Assembly: GCA_023392795.1 (NCBI GenBank)
Contig: JAEWNJ010000076.1
Location: 1 to 5,286, forward strand
From: Candidatus Cloacimonadota bacterium
GTDB lineage: Bacteria > Cloacimonadota > Cloacimonadia > Cloacimonadales > Cloacimonadaceae
DNA: 5,286 nucleotides
Direction: 5' to 3'
Shown: positions 4,203 to 5,286 of the stretch, in pieces
Numbering within the stretch: position 1 is the stretch's first letter
Layout of the letters: the number at the start of each line of letters is the position of its first letter
Translations under genes and position numbers: made by a program
Notes under the pieces: generated by a model
Database searches by the model: none
Told to the model about the DNA's origin: nothing
The model's input: the letters and a program-made list of their open reading frames with translations, nothing else

Positions 4203-5286
4203 TCATTCCCCAAACGCCGTTATCCTCTTACTGATGGCATGTTTTCCATCCAGGCTCAGACGCAGGATATAGGTTCCGCTACTCACGGGACGATTCTCAT
4301 CATCTTTCAGATCCCATTCATAGGTATAGTCTGACGGGTTTTTGGAACCCACGGCACTGAAACTGCGTACCTTTTGTCCCTTGATGTTGTAGATCTGCAC
4401 CTGGTGACGGGAGTGCGCGGGCAACTTCATATCGATATTGAGGATGTGTTTCACGGGATTCGGATAGGCGTTCATCTGGGCGATCTGCACTGGGGGGATG
4501 CCAGGATCGTCAATGGATACGGGTATCTGGAAACGCTGGTGGTAAATCTCACCCAGAGCATTCTCGCCCGTATAATACCCGCCCATATCGATTGGCACCC
4601 ACAAGAATGCGTCGAACTGATTGTTCCCCGATGGCTTCAGATGCAAGTGCCCGCCAATCAGATCGGATTGATCGAAATCCGGCCAGGAATCAAACTGCTG
4701 CAAACCACCATCAGCCTGAATCCAGCTGAAGACGATGTTTCCAGCGTCATAGCGCGCCAGAACTTTAGTCCCGTTTGGCATCAGGCAAAAAGCTTCCGGC
4801 AGGCGGAGCGGGCTGGAGGGATAGGTGTAAGTATTTACAGCCTGATCTGGCTGAGCCGGATCAATTTCTGTGATCACCGTAAATGCTTCGCCGCTATCCA
4901 TCATCTTGTATTGATGCAGCACCGGATGTAGCTCCTGATTTAGCTGCACATTCAATATAATGCCATTACCCCTGGTCAGGGTGCTCAAATCCTGAACAGG
5001 CAAATCTACCCTGTCTTCTCCGGTATCTGATAGCAGAACATCATTTACAGCATAAACATAGCTCCCCTCCCGGGCATCCATGCATTTACTTAGAATAGCT
5101 TCATTTAGTGGGCTAAAAGCTGATCCCAGACAAGAATCCGGTTCCGGGTAACTAGTGTTTATATGTACTCCCCATCGCCAGAAGCGATTGTAAAGACTGT
5201 AGCGATCCTGGGAAGTATCTAGTCTCTTATCCGCATGATACTGTCTTTTGTAGCCGACGCCCGAGCCTGTGGCGCCGGGGTAATTC
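4203..5286 (-). CDS. Secreted protein with C-terminal FlgD-Ig / T9SS-type sorting domain (5' end outside window)
   Basis: The reading frame is open to the right edge, giving 360 visible residues and a stop at 4205-4203. The first Met (5081) is internal: the 68 upstream codons read as normal protein (for example YNRFWRWGVHINTSYPEPDS) and contain no stop. The C-terminal 88 residues or so form a compact domain beginning NAYPNPVKHILNIDM, followed by VQIYNIKGQKVRSF, a WDLKDDENRPVSSGTYILRL segment and a final KRITAFGE. That pattern is typical of FlgD-Ig-like and Por secretion (type IX) sorting domains on exported proteins of the FCB group. The part before it is beta-rich with propeller-like stretches such as AFCLMPNGTKVLARYD, but no enzyme signature was recognised. 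Expected location is the cell surface or outside. Heptamer array 4 begins three bases after the stop. The sorting-domain call is firm; the main function is unknown. Confidence 0.87.
   Translation of the reverse strand, partial: NYPGATGSGVGYKRQYHADKRLDTSQDRYSLYNRFWRWGVHINTSYPEPDSCLGSAFSPLNEAILSKCMDAREGSYVYAVNDVLLSDTGEDRVDLPVQDLSTLTRGNGIILNVQLNQELHPVLHQYKMMDSGEAFTVITEIDPAQPDQAVNTYTYPSSPLRLPEAFCLMPNGTKVLARYDAGNIVFSWIQADGGLQQFDSWPDFDQSDLIGGHLHLKPSGNNQFDAFLWVPIDMGGYYTGENALGEIYHQRFQIPVSIDDPGIPPVQIAQMNAYPNPVKHILNIDMKLPAHSRHQVQIYNIKGQKVRSFSAVGSKNPSDYTYEWDLKDDENRPVSSGTYILRLSLDGKHAISKRITAFGE

Noticed and set aside
3440..4931. + strand open frames opposite the two exported-protein genes
   Set aside because: The minus-strand proteins show a signal peptide, propeller motifs and a sorting domain; the + frames show nothing recognisable.
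5079..5081. ATG at 5081 as the start of the sorting-domain protein
   Set aside because: The frame continues open for 68 codons to the window edge with protein-like content, there is no export signal after this Met, and no good ribosome site precedes it.

Overview
The window comes from a bacterium, probably of the FCB assemblage and most like Candidatus Cloacimonadota. The clues are an exported protein ending in a YPNP...IYNIKGQ...SSGTY domain (FlgD-Ig / type IX secretion sorting-domain type), an exported beta-propeller protein, and intergenic short tandem repeats. This placement is inferred from protein style and was not tested by a search. All five genes lie on the minus strand, so transcription runs from high to low coordinates.

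In transcription order: (1) 5286-4203, the C-terminal 360 residues of a secreted, beta-rich protein with a C-terminal sorting-type domain; its start lies outside the window. (2) 4202-4040, an intergenic stretch holding a heptamer tandem array just after the stop, then a leader with competing short stems. (3) 4039-3038, a 333-residue exported protein with about six propeller-like repeats. (4) 3042-2847, three different short tandem arrays almost end to end (7, 7 and 8 bp units), the first of which overlaps the end of gene 3. (5) 2838-2779, the leader of the next operon, with a hairpin that can bury a Shine-Dalgarno site. (6) 2778-1744 mtnA, 1747-434 mtaD and 437-1 smpB, joined by 4-base stop/start overlaps (ATGA and GTGA). 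smpB runs off the left edge, lacking only its last few residues.

mtnA and mtaD fit together in methylthioadenosine (MTA) salvage by the deaminating route described in Pseudomonas aeruginosa. MtaD turns MTA into methylthioinosine, a phosphorylase (not in this window) yields methylthioribose-1-phosphate, and MtnA isomerises that to methylthioribulose-1-phosphate. smpB, the tmRNA partner in ribosome rescue, appears to be co-transcribed with them.

The most unusual content is non-coding: four tandem arrays of 7- or 8-bp units, all different in sequence. One set follows each of the two exported-protein genes. In arrays 1-3 most units carry TGA or TAA on the coding strand, and the unit lengths are not multiples of three, so they close reading frames in every phase. 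No CRISPR, tRNA, rRNA, insertion sequence or convincing intrinsic terminator was seen.
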